The notes under the pieces: generated by a model
The model's database searches: none
What the model saw: only the letters and a program-made list of their open reading frames with translations
Told to the model about the DNA's origin: nothing
Shown here: positions 1-8,500 of the stretch, in pieces
Layout of the letters: each line of letters opens with the position of its first letter
Position numbering within the stretch: position 1 is the first letter of the stretch
Made by a program: the position numbers and the translations under genes
Source of the DNA: Flavobacterium sp. UBA6203
GTDB taxonomy: Bacteria > Bacteroidota > Bacteroidia > Flavobacteriales > Flavobacteriaceae
Direction: 5' to 3'
Length of the DNA: 15,988 nucleotides
Assembly: GCA_002421645.1 (NCBI GenBank)
Contig: DIST01000052.1
Coordinates: forward strand, 1 to 15,988

Positions 1-25
1 ATAATTCATTTTACATTATATAGAT

Positions 26-56
26 AAGCTACTTTCGTTTGAAAGTAGCTTTTTTA
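26..56 (+). terminator. Rho-independent terminator of an upstream gene
   Basis: A perfect 11-bp stem (26-36 pairs with 41-51) closes a 4-base loop and is followed by a T-rich tract. The T tract lies only on the plus-strand side, so it should stop transcription coming from a gene left of the window. In flavobacteria ftsY often follows a small ribosomal-protein cluster (recollection, not visible here). Confidence 0.85.
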
Positions 57-68
57 TTTTTACATTTG
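38..68 (+). promoter_or_regulatory. Predicted ftsY promoter (TTTG-N19-TACATTTG)
   Basis: TACATTTG at 61-68 matches the Bacteroidota -7 box TAnnTTTG exactly. TTTG at 38-41 lies 19 bases upstream, a good spacing for the -33 element. The -33 element falls in the loop and first stem base of the preceding terminator, so the two signals are nested. The predicted transcription start is near 75, giving a leader of about 55 bases before the ftsY ATG. Confidence 0.6.
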
Positions 69-129
69 TCTGATAAATGGATTTTGAGCCAAATAGGTTA
101 TCAGTAAAAACTTAAATCCTGATTTTAGT

Positions 130-1110
130 ATGAGTTTTTTTAAAAAAATATTCTCTTCCGATAAGAAAGAACAAGCTATTAGCGAAGAGGCAAAACAAAC
201 TTTAGACAAAGGTTTAGAAAAATCGAAAACTTCGTTTTTCTCTAAGCTTACTAAAGCTGTTGCTGGAAAATCAAAAGTAGATGCTGAGGTATTGGATAAT
301 TTAGAAGAAATTTTAGTTTCTTCTGATGTTGGTGTAAATACCACTTTAAAAATTATCGAACGAATCGAAGAGCGTGTTTCAAGAGATAAGTATCTTGGAA
401 CTGATGAATTGAATGGTATTCTAAGAGAAGAAATAGCCGGATTATTGTCTGAAACAAACTCAGGTGAAGCTACTCAGTTTGAGATTCCTGCAAATACAAA
501 ACCATATGTAATTATGGTGGTAGGGGTTAATGGAGTTGGTAAAACAACAACTATTGGTAAATTAGCTTATCAATTTAAGAAGTCGGGATATAATGTGGTT
601 CTTGGTGCTGCTGATACATTTAGAGCAGCTGCTATAGATCAATTACAAATTTGGGCAGATAGAGTAGGTGTACCAATTGTGAAACAACAAATGGGAAGTG
701 ATCCAGCTTCTGTAGCTTTCGATACTTTACAAAGTGCAGTCGCTCAAAATGCTGATGTAGTTATTATTGATACCGCAGGTCGTTTGCATAATAAAGTTGG
801 TTTGATGAATGAACTTTCTAAAGTAAAAAAAGTAATGCAAAAAGTGGTGGAAAATACACCAAATGATGTACTTTTGGTTTTAGATGGATCCACAGGTCAA
901 AATGCCTTTGAGCAAGCAAAACAATTTACTGCTGCAACAGAAGTTTCCTGTTTGGCTGTTACAAAGTTAGACGGAACTGCCAAAGGAGGAGTTGTTATTG
1001 GGATTTCAGATCAATTTCAAATCCCTGTCAAATATATTGGTGTTGGTGAAGGAATTGAAGATTTGCAAGTGTTTAATAAATACGAATTTGTAGATTCGTT
1101 TTTTAAATAA
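130..1110 (+). CDS. ftsY: Signal recognition particle receptor FtsY
   Basis: FtsY is the SRP receptor GTPase. It docks SRP-bound ribosomes at the inner membrane so that membrane proteins are inserted cotranslationally through SecYEG. The 326-residue protein has a short charged N-terminal segment (about 1-35) rather than the long acidic A domain of E. coli, then the helical N domain and the G domain. Visible motifs are the P-loop GVNGVGKTTT (132-141), DTFRAAA (162-168), DTAGR (214-218), TKLDG (278-282), and the C-terminal GVGEGIEDL with the protein ending in FVDSFFK. The GVNG version of the P-loop and DTFRAAAIDQL distinguish it from Ffh. The ATG at 130 gives a normal-length product. No terminator separates it from the small membrane protein 11 bases downstream, so the two are probably cotranscribed. 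Confidence 0.97.
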   Translation: MSFFKKIFSSDKKEQAISEEAKQTLDKGLEKSKTSFFSKLTKAVAGKSKVDAEVLDNLEEILVSSDVGVNTTLKIIERIEERVSRDKYLGTDELNGILREEIAGLLSETNSGEATQFEIPANTKPYVIMVVGVNGVGKTTTIGKLAYQFKKSGYNVVLGAADTFRAAAIDQLQIWADRVGVPIVKQQMGSDPASVAFDTLQSAVAQNADVVIIDTAGRLHNKVGLMNELSKVKKVMQKVVENTPNDVLLVLDGSTGQNAFEQAKQFTAATEVSCLAVTKLDGTAKGGVVIGISDQFQIPVKYIGVGEGIEDLQVFNKYEFVDSFFK

Positions 1111-1121
1111 GATTTACTACC

Positions 1122-1304
1122 GTGAAAGAACTTTTAAAATACAGAACAGTACAACTTTTTTTAGTTGCTTTGGTTTTAGCTTTAATTGCTATACCGTTTG
1201 AAGGATATGATTTTATATTTTTATCTCTTCGATTAACTTCTTTTGCGATTTTTATGTATTTGTTGATTAAATTTACAAGTGGTAAAAAGAAAGTAAAAAA
1301 ATAA
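1122..1304 (+). CDS. Small two-helix membrane protein, function unknown
   Basis: I do not recognise this 60-residue protein. It has two predicted transmembrane segments (about 10-27 and 31-51) joined by a short loop with a Gly-Tyr-Asp turn. Its C-terminal tail is lysine-rich, so a hairpin with both ends in the cytoplasm is likely. The start is a GTG at 1122; no in-frame ATG gives a better start. It begins 11 bases after the ftsY stop and ends at a strong terminator, so it is probably the second gene of an ftsY transcript. The neighbour to the SRP receptor suggests a membrane role, but that is only context. It reads as a real gene because of its spacing, its membrane-like composition and its fit to the terminator. 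Confidence 0.7.
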   Translation: MKELLKYRTVQLFLVALVLALIAIPFEGYDFIFLSLRLTSFAIFMYLLIKFTSGKKKVKK

Positions 1305-1343
1305 AAAATAAATGCTGTTAGTTAATAACAGCATTTATTTTTT
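1303..1343. terminator. Bidirectional terminator between convergent genes
   Basis: An 18-bp perfect stem (1303-1320 with 1326-1343) closes a 5-base loop. A-rich and T-rich flanks give a U tract in both directions. It serves the small membrane protein gene on plus and the serine hydrolase on minus. Its 3' part lies inside the last codons of the serine hydrolase, whose stop codon (1318-1320) is in the stem. Confidence 0.85.
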
Positions 1344-2382
1344 GCCAAAATTCGTTATCAAATCCCGAAACAGCAAAGCTTGGATTAGCTGGATTAGAAG
1401 CATCTCCCATTCTAACGATAACTAATTTTCTGCTTGGTACTACATATATTCTTTGATCTGAAGCTCCCATAGCGGCATACATTTCAGCTGGAGCATTGGA
1501 AACAATTGAACCTAGGAACATACTTTGACTTCCTGGTACCATGTAATTCGACTTGCCATTTAACCACCACAAATACCCATATGATGGATTAATATTTTGA
1601 GATGTTGAAATACTTTCATTAAAATAAGTTTGATTGATGATTTGTTCGTTATCCCATTTACCTTTATTCATAGCTAACAATCCAAATCGTGCCATACTTC
1701 GAGTATTACTATGATATATTTTATAGATTGCTCCGTTATTCCAAAAGCCATCCATCCCTATTTTATTTTTTAATTTAGCATTAAAATAATTTTCAAATGT
1801 TTGACCACTAGAAGCAGCCACTACATCCATTAATTTTTGAAAAACATTGTGATATGACCACCTTGTTCCCGCATCTGATAAATAGGTTAAATTAGGTAAA
1901 ATTACCAAGTCGCTTTCGTCATTAATCCCTGAAGTCATGGTTAATAAATGACGAGATGTGATTAAATTTTCTTTATTTAATGGCTCGCTGGTCCATCCTG
2001 TTCCTAGATATTGTGAAACTTTAGTGTTTATGTTCAATAGATTTTCTTGTTGTGCTATCCCAACTGTACTTGCTACTAATGTTTTTCCAGCACTATTCCA
2101 TTGCCAAGTGTCATTTGCAGTGTGACCATTAAAATAATGCTCCATAACAATTTTACCATTATATAAAATGATAAAACCTTTGCTGTGTTTTTCTTCTAAA
2201 TAATCTAACAATGGTTGAACTTGAGATTCATTCCATCCAAGTGATGCAACTGTTTTCGTTTCCCAAGCAGAAGATCCAATAGGAGGAAAATACATTGCTT
2301 CATCTGGAGTGGTAGAAGCTGAATCATCATTACTACAGCTCAGTAGTATTGTGAGTAAAAATAGAGGGATAATTTTTTTCAT
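1318..2382 (-). CDS. Serine hydrolase lipoprotein (class C beta-lactamase/PBP-like fold)
   Basis: This 354-residue protein begins with a lipoprotein signal peptide whose lipobox ends at Cys16 (LLSC). The following SNDDS is acidic, like signals that send lipoproteins to the cell surface in Flavobacteriia. The rest fits the beta-lactamase-related serine hydrolase family: an SxxK motif, SAGK at 97-100, gives the nucleophilic serine and general base, and YHN at 177-179 is the YxN motif. The C-terminal stretch GASDQRIYVVPSRKLVIVRMG resembles the family's last strands, but a clear KTG or HxG triad is not obvious. Family members include esterases, D-aminopeptidases and penicillin-binding enzymes, so the substrate cannot be named; true beta-lactamase activity is not implied. 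It is monocistronic and convergent with the ftsY unit. Confidence 0.88.
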   Translation of the reverse strand: MKKIIPLFLLTILLSCSNDDSASTTPDEAMYFPPIGSSAWETKTVASLGWNESQVQPLLDYLEEKHSKGFIILYNGKIVMEHYFNGHTANDTWQWNSAGKTLVASTVGIAQQENLLNINTKVSQYLGTGWTSEPLNKENLITSRHLLTMTSGINDESDLVILPNLTYLSDAGTRWSYHNVFQKLMDVVAASSGQTFENYFNAKLKNKIGMDGFWNNGAIYKIYHSNTRSMARFGLLAMNKGKWDNEQIINQTYFNESISTSQNINPSYGYLWWLNGKSNYMVPGSQSMFLGSIVSNAPAEMYAAMGASDQRIYVVPSRKLVIVRMGDASNPANPSFAVSGFDNEFWQKINAVIN

Positions 2383-2440
2383 AATAAGCTTTAAAATAGT
2401 TTAACGATTTATTAGACAATAAAAATACACAATAGTTTAA

Positions 2441-2468
2441 TTGAATTGATTTTTTAATTGTAATTTTA
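2441..2468 (+). promoter_or_regulatory. Possible promoter for the lipoprotein-DUF721 pair
   Basis: TTG at 2441-2443 is followed after 17 bases by TAATTTTA (2461-2468), one mismatch from TAnnTTTG. This puts the transcript start about 15-18 bases before the ATG at 2492. The 109-base gap between the divergent genes is very AT-rich, so a chance match is possible. No convincing promoter was found for the divergent serine hydrolase. Confidence 0.4.
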
Positions 2469-2491
2469 GACTTCAATTTTAATGTTCTTTT

Positions 2492-2908
2492 ATGAAAAAA
2501 ATATTTTTATTAATTGTTTTAACCTCAATGCTTTCCTGTAAACAAAAAATCAATGAGGCTGATATATCTAATTTAAATGGGTATTGGGAAATCGAAAAAG
2601 TTGATCTTCCTGATGGCGATAAAAAAGAATATAAGGTAAATGAAACAATAGATTTTTTCAAAATTGAAAATAAAAAAGGTTTTAGAAAAAAAGTAATGCC
2701 TCAATTAGATGGAACTTACTTAACCAATGACCTTCAAGAAAACGTATCTGTAGTTTTGGAAAATGGAGAAGCTACCCTACAATACAAAACAAATTATGCC
2801 TCTTGGAAGGAAGAAATAATTGAACTAACTAAAGATAAATTAGTAGTTAAAAATGAGCAAGAAATGGAGTATCATTACAAAAGACCTACAAAATTTTCAG
2901 TAAAATAA
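2492..2908 (+). CDS. Small lipoprotein, lipocalin-like
   Basis: The 138-residue product has a short signal peptide with a lipobox ending at Cys16 (SMLSC). The mature part begins with an NGYWEIEKVDLPDG segment, typical of the first strand of the small lipocalin-like lipoproteins common in Bacteroidota. After it come alternating polar and hydrophobic stretches consistent with a beta-barrel. Charged residues are frequent and there is no catalytic motif. Residues after the lipidated cysteine (KQKI) are basic, unlike the acidic run after Cys16 of the serine hydrolase, so a periplasm-facing location is more likely than the surface. It is one base from the next start codon, so it is cotranscribed and perhaps translationally coupled with the DUF721 gene. 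Ligand and role are unknown. Confidence 0.8.
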   Translation: MKKIFLLIVLTSMLSCKQKINEADISNLNGYWEIEKVDLPDGDKKEYKVNETIDFFKIENKKGFRKKVMPQLDGTYLTNDLQENVSVVLENGEATLQYKTNYASWKEEIIELTKDKLVVKNEQEMEYHYKRPTKFSVK

Positions 2909-2909
2909 G

Positions 2910-3206
2910 ATGGCTAAGCGATTTAACGAAGAAAGTCCTATAGGCGATGTTTTGAAACAATTTATTTCTCAAAATAAGTTGGAAGCAGGCATGGATGTTG
3001 TCAACGTTCGTGATGCATGGAAAAATGTAATGGGCCCAGGAGTTAACAATTATACTACCGAAATTCAATTAAAAGGAGCAACACTTTATGTTGCATTATC
3101 TTCTGCAGTTTTAAGAGAAGAACTAAGTTACGGAAAAGAGAAAATCATCAAAATGATTAATGAAGAGGTAAGAAAAGATTTGATTACCCAACTCATTTTA
3201 AGATAA
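2910..3206 (+). CDS. DUF721 protein, DciA-like
   Basis: The 98-residue protein matches the DUF721 pattern: an N-terminal helix with SPIGDVLKQFIS, the VRDAWKNVMGPGVNNYT segment, a LKGATLYVALSSAVLREELSY strand-helix, and a basic C-terminal helix. DUF721 is the core domain of DciA, which helps load the replicative DnaB helicase in bacteria without DnaC or DnaI. This protein is essentially the bare domain, as is usual in Bacteroidota, so a role in replication is inferred from the family rather than shown. It starts one base after the stop of the lipoprotein gene and is followed directly by a terminator. The pairing with an envelope lipoprotein probably reflects shared transcription and not shared function. 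Confidence 0.88.
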   Translation: MAKRFNEESPIGDVLKQFISQNKLEAGMDVVNVRDAWKNVMGPGVNNYTTEIQLKGATLYVALSSAVLREELSYGKEKIIKMINEEVRKDLITQLILR

Positions 3207-3237
3207 AAAATCCCGATTTTCATCAAATCGGGATTTT
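3207..3237. terminator. Bidirectional terminator between DUF721 and ndk
   Basis: A 13-bp perfect stem with a CCCG/CGGG core (3207-3219 with 3225-3237) closes a 5-base loop. It follows the DUF721 stop codon directly and lies about 40 bases beyond the ndk stop. The A-rich left flank gives a U run for minus-strand transcripts, and the T-rich right flank serves the plus strand. Confidence 0.88.
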
Positions 3238-3275
3238 ATATTTAAAGGAAAGATTACTCTTTCGTTTTGCAATAA

Positions 3276-3695
3276 TTAGAATTGCTCTCTTCCAGCAAAA
3301 TGGAAAGCACCTTCAATAGCAGCATTTTCATCAGAATCAGAACCGTGAACTGCATTTTCACCAATAGAAGAAGCATATTTTTTACGGATAGTTCCTTCAG
3401 CAGCTTCAGCTGGATTTGTAGCACCAATTAATTTTCTGAAATCCTCAACAGCATTGTCTTTTTCTAAGATAGCCGCCACAATCGGACCTCTTGTCATAAA
3501 TTCAACTAACTCACCAAAAAATGGTCTTTCGCTGTGTACCGCATAAAATTTCTGAGCGTCAGCTACCGTTAATTGCGTTAATTTCATTGCTACAATTCTG
3601 AAACCACCTTCAGTAATCATATTTAAAATTCCACCGATGTGTCCTTTTTCAACAGCATCTGGCTTAATCATAGTAAATGTTCTATTTGTTGCCAT
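3276..3695 (-). CDS. ndk: Nucleoside diphosphate kinase
   Basis: Ndk moves the gamma-phosphate from a nucleoside triphosphate (usually ATP) to any nucleoside diphosphate through a phosphohistidine, balancing cytoplasmic NTP and dNTP pools. The 139-residue length is normal for the family. Signature features are [10 protein letters not shown] near the N-terminus (Lys11), ERPFF (56-60) and the active-site block NAVHGSDS with His117 as the phosphorylated residue. The C-terminus keeps the expected [10 protein letters not shown] sequence. It starts at the ATG complementary to 3693-3695, a short distance downstream of a strong promoter match, and ends before a bidirectional terminator. It may be transcribed alone. 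Confidence 0.98.
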   Translation of the reverse strand: MATNRTFTMIKPDAVEKGHIGGILNMITEGGFRIVAMKLTQLTVADAQKFYAVHSERPFFGELVEFMTRGPIVAAILEKDNAVEDFRKLIGATNPAEAAEGTIRKKYASSIGENAVHGSDSDENAAIEGAFHFAGREQF

Positions 3696-3717
3696 TTTTA
3701 TCTTTTTAAATTGGGTG

Positions 3718-3751
3718 CAAAAGTAGCTATAAATCTTTAAATTAGAAACAA
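3718..3751 (-). promoter_or_regulatory. Predicted ndk promoter (TTG-N23-TACTTTTG)
   Basis: Read on the minus strand, TACTTTTG (3718-3725) is an exact TAnnTTTG box. A TTG (3749-3751) lies 23 bases upstream, at the long end of the accepted spacing. The predicted leader is about 15-20 bases. An exact box just ahead of a housekeeping start codon makes this the most believable minus-strand promoter here. Confidence 0.55.
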
Positions 3752-3795
3752 TAATAGATTTTTTTTAAAGCGAATGATTTGGGAATTTTTGTAAT

Positions 3796-3859
3796 CCATT
3801 TTCCCGCTGTCCGCACTACACGGTAGATTGTTCCCATCGGGGCTAAAAAGCCATTTTCC
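3796..3859 (-). repeat. Structured intergenic repeat-like element downstream of bshC
   Basis: This stretch is noticeably more GC-rich than the AT-rich gap around it. On the minus strand it runs from TAGCCCCGATGGGAAC to GCGGACAGCGGGA. CCCG (3803-3806) can pair with CGGG (3838-3841), and a small inner hairpin is possible (3816-3819 with 3823-3826). The end words AGCCCCGAT and AGCGGGA resemble a dispersed intergenic repeat I recall from flavobacterial genomes; that cannot be confirmed here. CCATTTTCC occurs at both 3796-3804 and 3851-3859, so the core is flanked by a 9-base direct repeat. It lies 20-80 bases after the bshC stop and upstream of the ndk promoter. The rest of the gap (about 3752-3795) is AT-rich and shows nothing else. 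Confidence 0.5.
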
Positions 3860-3878
3860 GATTTCTTGCCAATTGGTT

Positions 3879-5468
3879 TTACAAAGTAATTACCGTAAAT
3901 TCGTGTTCTAAAGGCTTTAATTCTTTCAAAAGAATCGAAATTAGTACTTCGCCATGTGATACGTAAAAAGTGGCAAAATTGTCTTTTCGCTCCTGTAAAC
4001 TTTGCGATGGAAAAAGCGCATCTTGAATCGAAATAATTTGTTCTAAACGCGTATTTAAATTTCTTTTTTCAGCTTTTAACAAACGTTTTTCTAAAGTATC
4101 TAATCCTTTCAATTGTTTTACTTCTTGCGCTTTTACGGCTCCTAAAAATGATTTGTCTGTTTGATTTGCTATTGTGTACAAATCTTCAAATTGTTTTTTA
4201 AGAAATGCTTTTTGTTCGCTAAAATCAATAGTAAAATTGGAATATTCTTTTGTTTTTTTATTGATTAAATCTTTTTGTTTTTGAAAAACATCATTCCAAT
4301 TCAAACCTAATTTATCTAATTTTTCTTCCTGCTTTTTGGTAGCTAGTAGAACAGAATTTCTAAGTATTAAAATTGGAAACGTAACATCATTTGCTTCAAA
4401 ATTAGATTTCAATTCTAACCAATACGCCAATTCGCCACCACCGCCAATGTAACAAAGGTTAGGTAAAATCACTTCTTGATACAACGGACGTAAAATTACA
4501 TTTGGACTAAAATTCTTAGGATTATTTTCTAATTCTGTTAGTATTTCGCTTTCTGAAAAAGATAAAGAAGTGTTGTTGATTGCGTAATTTCCATTTTCAT
4601 AAACAATACGTTCTCTCAAATCATCTTGAATATAAAACAAGTTAATTTCTCTTGGATTTACTTGTACATTATATCGTTCTAATAAAGGAAGCGTCTCATT
4701 TACCTTTTTAAAAGAAGTTTGATGTAATAATTCTTCTTTAGCATACGGAATGAATAGTTTTTTTAGCTCTAAATCATCGCCATCAACAATTATCAAACCT
4801 TCATTTTTGAACAATTCATTCGCTAAATAACGCGTTGCATCTGCTAAATTAGTATGCTCTAAGTAGGATTTTTTAAATAATTCGCGAAGGTAGTTCGCAT
4901 TGTTTCCTAAGCCTAATTCATTCGAAAATTGCTCAAAAACAAGTTCCAAACCTTCAGTGTTTAAACGCCCAACAGGCCCCTTACTTTCTTTGTTCCACTG
5001 AATTTTCTTGCCTTTGAAATTGAAAAAATTAATTTCATCAAAATCATGATCTTCAGTCGCCATCCAATACACTGGGACAAAATTATGTTCAGGATAAACC
5101 GCTTTTAATTCTTTAGTTAAATTAATTACCGAAACAATTTTATACAAAAAATACAAAGGACCAGTAAACAAATTTAACTGATGACCAGTGGTAATGGTAA
5201 AGGTTTTTGTATCTTTTAAAAGTTTAATGTTATTTGAAGTAGTTTCAGAAACTTCAAAATTTTGATATTGATTTACTAATGCTTTAGCTAAAATTTCACG
5301 ATTTTCAATTGGGAAATTATTACTTTTTTCCTCCATTAGAAGTCCAAAATTTTCTAGTATCGGAAACCGATTGTACAACGTTTTTAATTCAGCCTTTTGG
5401 TCTAAATAATCTTCTATTAGTTTTGAAAAATATCCCGAATTTTGATACGTTATACAGTCGCTTGGCAT
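3879..5468 (-). CDS. bshC: Bacillithiol biosynthesis cysteine-adding enzyme BshC
   Basis: BshC is assigned the last step of bacillithiol synthesis, adding cysteine to glucosaminyl-malate to make the cell's low-molecular-weight thiol. At 529 residues it is the usual length. Diagnostic segments are TTGHQLNLFTGPLYFLYK (93-110), the motif VYWMATEDHDFDEI (133-146), ILRPLYQEVILPNLCYIGGGGELAYW in the centre, and the closing RKDNFATFYVSHGEVLI. The N-terminal two thirds form the nucleotidyltransferase-like core. A charged helical region (about 375-485), rich in Lys, Glu and Gln, fits the family's coiled-coil dimerisation segment. The bshA and bshB genes are not in this window, which is normal because bsh genes are often scattered. 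It follows the large secreted protein by 70 bases on the same strand without a clear terminator, so some read-through is possible. Confidence 0.95.
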   Translation of the reverse strand: MPSDCITYQNSGYFSKLIEDYLDQKAELKTLYNRFPILENFGLLMEEKSNNFPIENREILAKALVNQYQNFEVSETTSNNIKLLKDTKTFTITTGHQLNLFTGPLYFLYKIVSVINLTKELKAVYPEHNFVPVYWMATEDHDFDEINFFNFKGKKIQWNKESKGPVGRLNTEGLELVFEQFSNELGLGNNANYLRELFKKSYLEHTNLADATRYLANELFKNEGLIIVDGDDLELKKLFIPYAKEELLHQTSFKKVNETLPLLERYNVQVNPREINLFYIQDDLRERIVYENGNYAINNTSLSFSESEILTELENNPKNFSPNVILRPLYQEVILPNLCYIGGGGELAYWLELKSNFEANDVTFPILILRNSVLLATKKQEEKLDKLGLNWNDVFQKQKDLINKKTKEYSNFTIDFSEQKAFLKKQFEDLYTIANQTDKSFLGAVKAQEVKQLKGLDTLEKRLLKAEKRNLNTRLEQIISIQDALFPSQSLQERKDNFATFYVSHGEVLISILLKELKPLEHEFTVITL

Positions 5469-5484
5469 TTTTGCAAATTTTCTG

Positions 5485-5511
5485 CTAAAATACTAAAAAT
5501 ATAGCTCACAA
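5485..5511 (-). promoter_or_regulatory. Weak candidate bshC promoter
   Basis: On the minus strand TTG (5509-5511) is followed after 16 bases by TATTTTAG (5485-5492), one mismatch from TAnnTTTG. The 70-base gap contains several similar AT-rich words, so this is only the best candidate. Confidence 0.25.
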
Positions 5512-5538
5512 AAAGGGTTTTAACAAAGGCTTATAATT

Positions 5539-8500
5539 TTATCTTTTAAGCGTAAAATGTCCTTTAAATTCTTTTCCATTTTCTCTTTTCACTACAAACC
5601 AATAATCGGTAGAAGGCATTAGATTATTTTGGTAAGTTCCATTCCAACCAATTGAATCAGAATCAAACTGTGTCATAAGTTTTCCATAGCGATCAAAAAT
5701 AGTTATCATTAATTTTGGCTCATTTTCCGAAAACTTAATTCTCCAATAATCGTTATATCCATCCCCATTTGGAGTGAAATATTTTGGATACATTAATAAA
5801 TAAACATCTTTTGAACTAACACCACAACCATTTTTGTCACGAATAAAAACGGTGTATTCGCCATTTTCTAATCCATAAAAAGTATTATTGTCTTGATAGT
5901 CAATTCCGTTTAGAGAATATTCGTAGCTTCCAGCACTATTTGAAGATAGTAAAACCGAAATTGTATTCTCGTTTTGTGTCCAATCAGAAGTAATTATTTC
6001 TGAAATAGTCCCAATATTTGAATTAACAACTGTGAAATTTTTAATGGTAGAACAAACTAAAGTGCCATGATTTTCGAAAACTGTTACAGAATAATTTCCC
6101 GGTTGAGAAATAATGATTGCAGAACTGGTTTCATTTGTAGACCAATTGTAGTTGTCATATCCAAATCCAGCATCTACTGTAATTGAACTTCCTTCGCAAA
6201 TTGGCATGATATCATTTATATTGATAAATGGTTTACTTACTAAAGTTAGATTCAGTGTTACAATTTGAAAACAAGTATTCGGTGACTCAATTCTAACAAA
6301 AAAAAGATTATTCCCTAATGATAAATTGTAATTTGAACTATTTTGTACTTCATCTGAAGTTACTTGGTTTTGAGCACCATTCAAAGAATTGTAAAATTTA
6401 AAAATATTTCCAGTAGAAGATATTAGTAACAAATTGTAATTGGAAAGGTTTACCGTTTCGATTCCATTATTCAAATCATCACAAATAGTTTCGGAATAAT
6501 TATTAGCATTTAATGTATTTATAAGTTGAATTGAAATAGCAATTCTCGTTGGACTTTCGCAACCATTTATGGTTTGAGAAGCATAATAAGTTACTCCGTT
6601 TTGTAATAGAGTAGAAGTTGGTAAAATAGTATTTCCAGATAAACTATTATACCAAATAATGTCAGTTCCAGTTATAGCGATATCGTTTAAAGTAGCATTT
6701 TCAGTACTACAAAAACTTTGATTTTGATTTCCTGTTGGAGCTGGAGTATTTTGAATAGTTACTAAAACAGGAACCCTTGTGCTTTCACAACCATTTATAG
6801 TTTGCGAAGCATAATAAGTTATTCCATTTTGTAGTGGAGTAGTATTAGGTAATAAGTTTCCAATAGTTACAGCATCATACCATTTGATGTTTTGACCAGA
6901 AATGGTAATATTGGTTATTGTTGCATTTTGTTGGATGCAGAATTGTTGTGGAGATGTTAGTGTTGGTAAATTAACTGATGAAATTGTGATATTCTGTGTT
7001 TGCGAACTAGTATTTCCATTTCCATCATTATAATTCCAAGTGATTGTATAATTTCCGGGTATTGAATAAGTTAAAGGATTTGTTGTGGTTGCAATTATTG
7101 TTCCTGCACAATTGTCTAAAGCTGTTGGAATAGTTGAAATAACAGTATTACAATCCCCTGTAATGATAGGTAAATTAGTAATTGTTGGTATAGGTGCAAC
7201 AGAATCTTCAACCAAAACATTTAAAGTAATAGTATTATCACATCCACCAGTTCCTGTAATTGAGCAAGAATACTGACCACTGTGAGATGCGTTTGCATTT
7301 GGAATTGTTGGATTTTGGTCTGTTGAAGTAAACCCGTTTGGACCTGACCAAAAGTAATTGGTTCCTCCAGAGGCTGAAAGTTGAAGAGGATCACCTATAC
7401 ATAATGGAGAGTTTGAAGTAGCTATTGCAGATGATTGACAATCAAGAAATTTAGCAATAAAAGTATCATCAGCAGATGAACCTTGTGTAGTTTGATGTGC
7501 ATTTGTTGTTGCAATTCCAGAAGTGTTATTTCTCGATATGCCATATAAATATATATTGTTCTGTAAATCAATTGATGAACGGCCAATAAGTGAAATATGA
7601 TTCCCACAATAATATGTTCCCCATATTCTTTGGCCTAACGAATTTAGTTTTATTAAATAAACATTTCTGAATCCAGGACTTTTAGTAGGCATATAACTAT
7701 CAGGTGTAGCAATTCCAACTGCTAGTTGTGTTTCACCAGAAAAATATACTTCATCCAATGAGTTAATATTAACATCTAATGTATACTCTGGAAAATACGT
7801 TCCCCATACTTTTGTTTGGTTTAATAAATCAAATTTTATAATTGCATAAGAATGATCTGAGGATATCGAGTTATTGGGAGAGAGCTGAAAATTTTCATAA
7901 AAAGTCCCTATTGTAGAGATATTTGTAATGCTTTGTGTTCTACCATTTAAATAAACATAATTGTTTTTTAAGTCTCCATTAAAAGTTAGGTCATCGTTGT
8001 TTTCTCCTCCCAGATATGTTCCCCATATTCTATTACCATTTAAATCAAACATTACTATCATTGCATCATTAAAACCCATATTGTTTGGTTGATAGCTATT
8101 TGGAGTTGAAATATTAATATTACTTGAAGTTATTCCAGTAAAAACGATATAATTGTTATAATTAAAGCAATTAAAAAAGTCATCACCACTTTCTCCTCCA
8201 TAATAAGTAGCCCATTGTAGTATTCCGTTATCATTAAATTTGGCGATAAATCCATCGTAACTACTATTTGATTGAGATGGTTCTTTATTTTGCTGATGTG
8301 AACCAATAGTAGATATGCTATTATAGCTGGTTGTGTTTCCACATAAATATACATTGTTATAATTGTCAAATGTTATATCGTGTCCTGTATCATTTCCTTC
8401 TCCTCCATAATAGGTAGCCCATTCTCTTATTCCGTTTAAATTTAACTTGATTAAATACGCATCATTATATCCATTATTTGTAGGTTGATGCGATCCAACT

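Noticed and set aside
1318..2382. Serine hydrolase as an antibiotic-resistance beta-lactamase
   Set aside because: SxxK and YxN are shared by many esterases and peptidases, the third motif is unclear, and the protein is a lipoprotein; no resistance function can be read.
3801..3845. Structured GC-richer stretch as a tRNA or small RNA gene
   Set aside because: It is too short for a tRNA, with no T-loop or acceptor pairing and no promoter of its own; it is better treated as a repeat-like element.
7085..7276. Open frames opposite or inside large genes (for example 7085-7276, 8130-8369, 11016-11222)
   Set aside because: They are shadow frames of low-complexity or coding DNA, with no promoter, domain or separate composition.
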